Below, piece by piece: positions 41,438 through 41,694 of a DNA stretch of 41,694 bases (position 1 is the first letter of the stretch; each line of letters opens with the position of its first letter). Under the pieces are notes generated by a model that did no database searches, had not been told where the DNA came from, and saw only the letters and a list, made by a program, of their open reading frames with translations. The position numbers and the translations under genes were made by a program. This DNA comes from Rhizobium sp. ASV20. Its GTDB lineage: Bacteria > Pseudomonadota > Alphaproteobacteria > Rhizobiales > Rhizobiaceae. The stretch covers positions 1 through 41,694 of the forward strand of contig NZ_JAELTU010000053.1 of the NCBI RefSeq assembly GCF_016429015.1. The letters run 5' to 3'.

Positions 41438-41694
41438 ATGAAAAGGGATCGCGCGCCCGAAAACGGCGACCTGGATGGGGACCTGGTGGCCCGCATTGCC
41501 TCTGGCGATGTGCCGGCGATGCGCATGATGGTGACGCGGCAGCTGCCGCGCATCCTTTCGGTAGCAACCCGTATGCTGGGCGATGCCGCCGAAGCGGAAG
41601 ATGTTGCGCAGGAAACCTTCCTGCGCGTGTGGAAAAATGCCGGCGGCTGGCGCCAGCGCAACGCCCGCTTCAGCACATGGGTGCATCGCGTGGC
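41438..41694 (+). CDS. ECF-type RNA polymerase sigma factor, N-terminal part (3' truncated by window)
   Basis: 85 codons are visible and the frame is open at the window end. Region 2 of sigma70-family ECF factors is plain: LVARIASGDVPAMRMMV, ATRMLGDAAEAEDVAQETFL (about 44-63, the core-binding helix) and RVWKNAGGWRQRNARFSTW, the start of the -10 recognition part. ATG 41438 has only a weak GGTGG ribosome site. Whether an anti-sigma factor follows cannot be seen. The gene is separated from the EF-hand gene by a strong terminator and so has its own promoter. Confidence 0.88.
   Translation, partial: MKRDRAPENGDLDGDLVARIASGDVPAMRMMVTRQLPRILSVATRMLGDAAEAEDVAQETFLRVWKNAGGWRQRNARFSTWVHRV

Noticed and set aside
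1..41694. Search for CRISPR arrays, IS elements, phage genes, toxin-antitoxin pairs, tRNA and rRNA genes
   Set aside because: No regularly spaced repeats, transposase or integrase motifs, or cloverleaf/rRNA sequences were recognised by eye. A tRNA scan could still be run to be certain.

Overview
The window is a GC-rich stretch of an alphaproteobacterial genome that looks like Rhizobiaceae (Rhizobium type). The evidence is a RopA-type porin, a thiCOSGE operon behind a TPP riboswitch, a PutA without its own DNA-binding domain next to a divergent Lrp-family regulator, and two intergenic stretches that resemble the dispersed repeat family of these genomes. I saw no tRNA, rRNA, CRISPR array, insertion sequence, phage gene or replication origin. 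It reads as ordinary chromosome or chromid with long operons.

Layout. 1-2640: end of nadA, then nadB and nadC (NAD synthesis from aspartate). 2658-3434: a short-chain dehydrogenase-like protein lacking the usual catalytic residues. 3549-16474: a peptidoglycan-sugar salvage locus. It holds an RpiR/SIS regulator, divergent murA paralogue and BadF-type amino-sugar kinase, then murQ, a family-5 binding protein, two permeases, a double ATPase, a class C beta-lactamase-like serine hydrolase, anmK, and an exported lytic transglycosylase. 16642-18912: a YdeP-like molybdopterin oxidoreductase. 19012-23363: putA and divergent putR. 23610-26513: small genes, a tautomerase with a divergent LysR gene, and a LacI regulator. 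26709-29892 (minus): ahpC-ahpF-oxyR. 30130-32023: a LysR gene divergent from a DUF1989 gene. 32134-32490: small exported protein. 32648-37232 (minus): TPP riboswitch-thiC-thiO-thiS-thiG-thiE. 37908-38999: porin. 39131-39772: TetR regulator. 40278-41099: EF-hand protein. 41438-end: start of an ECF sigma factor.

The most interesting part is 3.5-16.5 kb. The gene set suggests that wall fragments (anhydro-muropeptides or MurNAc-peptides) are released by the transglycosylase, imported by a dedicated ABC transporter, trimmed by the serine hydrolase, phosphorylated by AnmK or the BadF-type kinase, and opened to GlcNAc-6-P by MurQ. A second MurA sits beside these genes. The two promoters of the locus share one layout: TGGAAT-N5-ATTCCA, 5-8 bases, TTGAC(A/T), then a TGGAAT half-site in the spacer. 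This marks them as a two-promoter regulon, most simply of the adjacent RpiR-family protein. The individual enzyme families are known. The assembly with its own importer and murA copy, and the operator, are what I would follow up.

Other readable regulation: a tandem OxyR site against the -35 of ahpC, with OxyR keeping both redox cysteines; a TPP riboswitch followed by a hairpin that covers the thiC ribosome binding site; an 18-base palindrome before the lacI-type gene; a perfect 12-bp inverted repeat touching the start codon of the LysR gene at 31014; and a structured 220-base leader before ropA.
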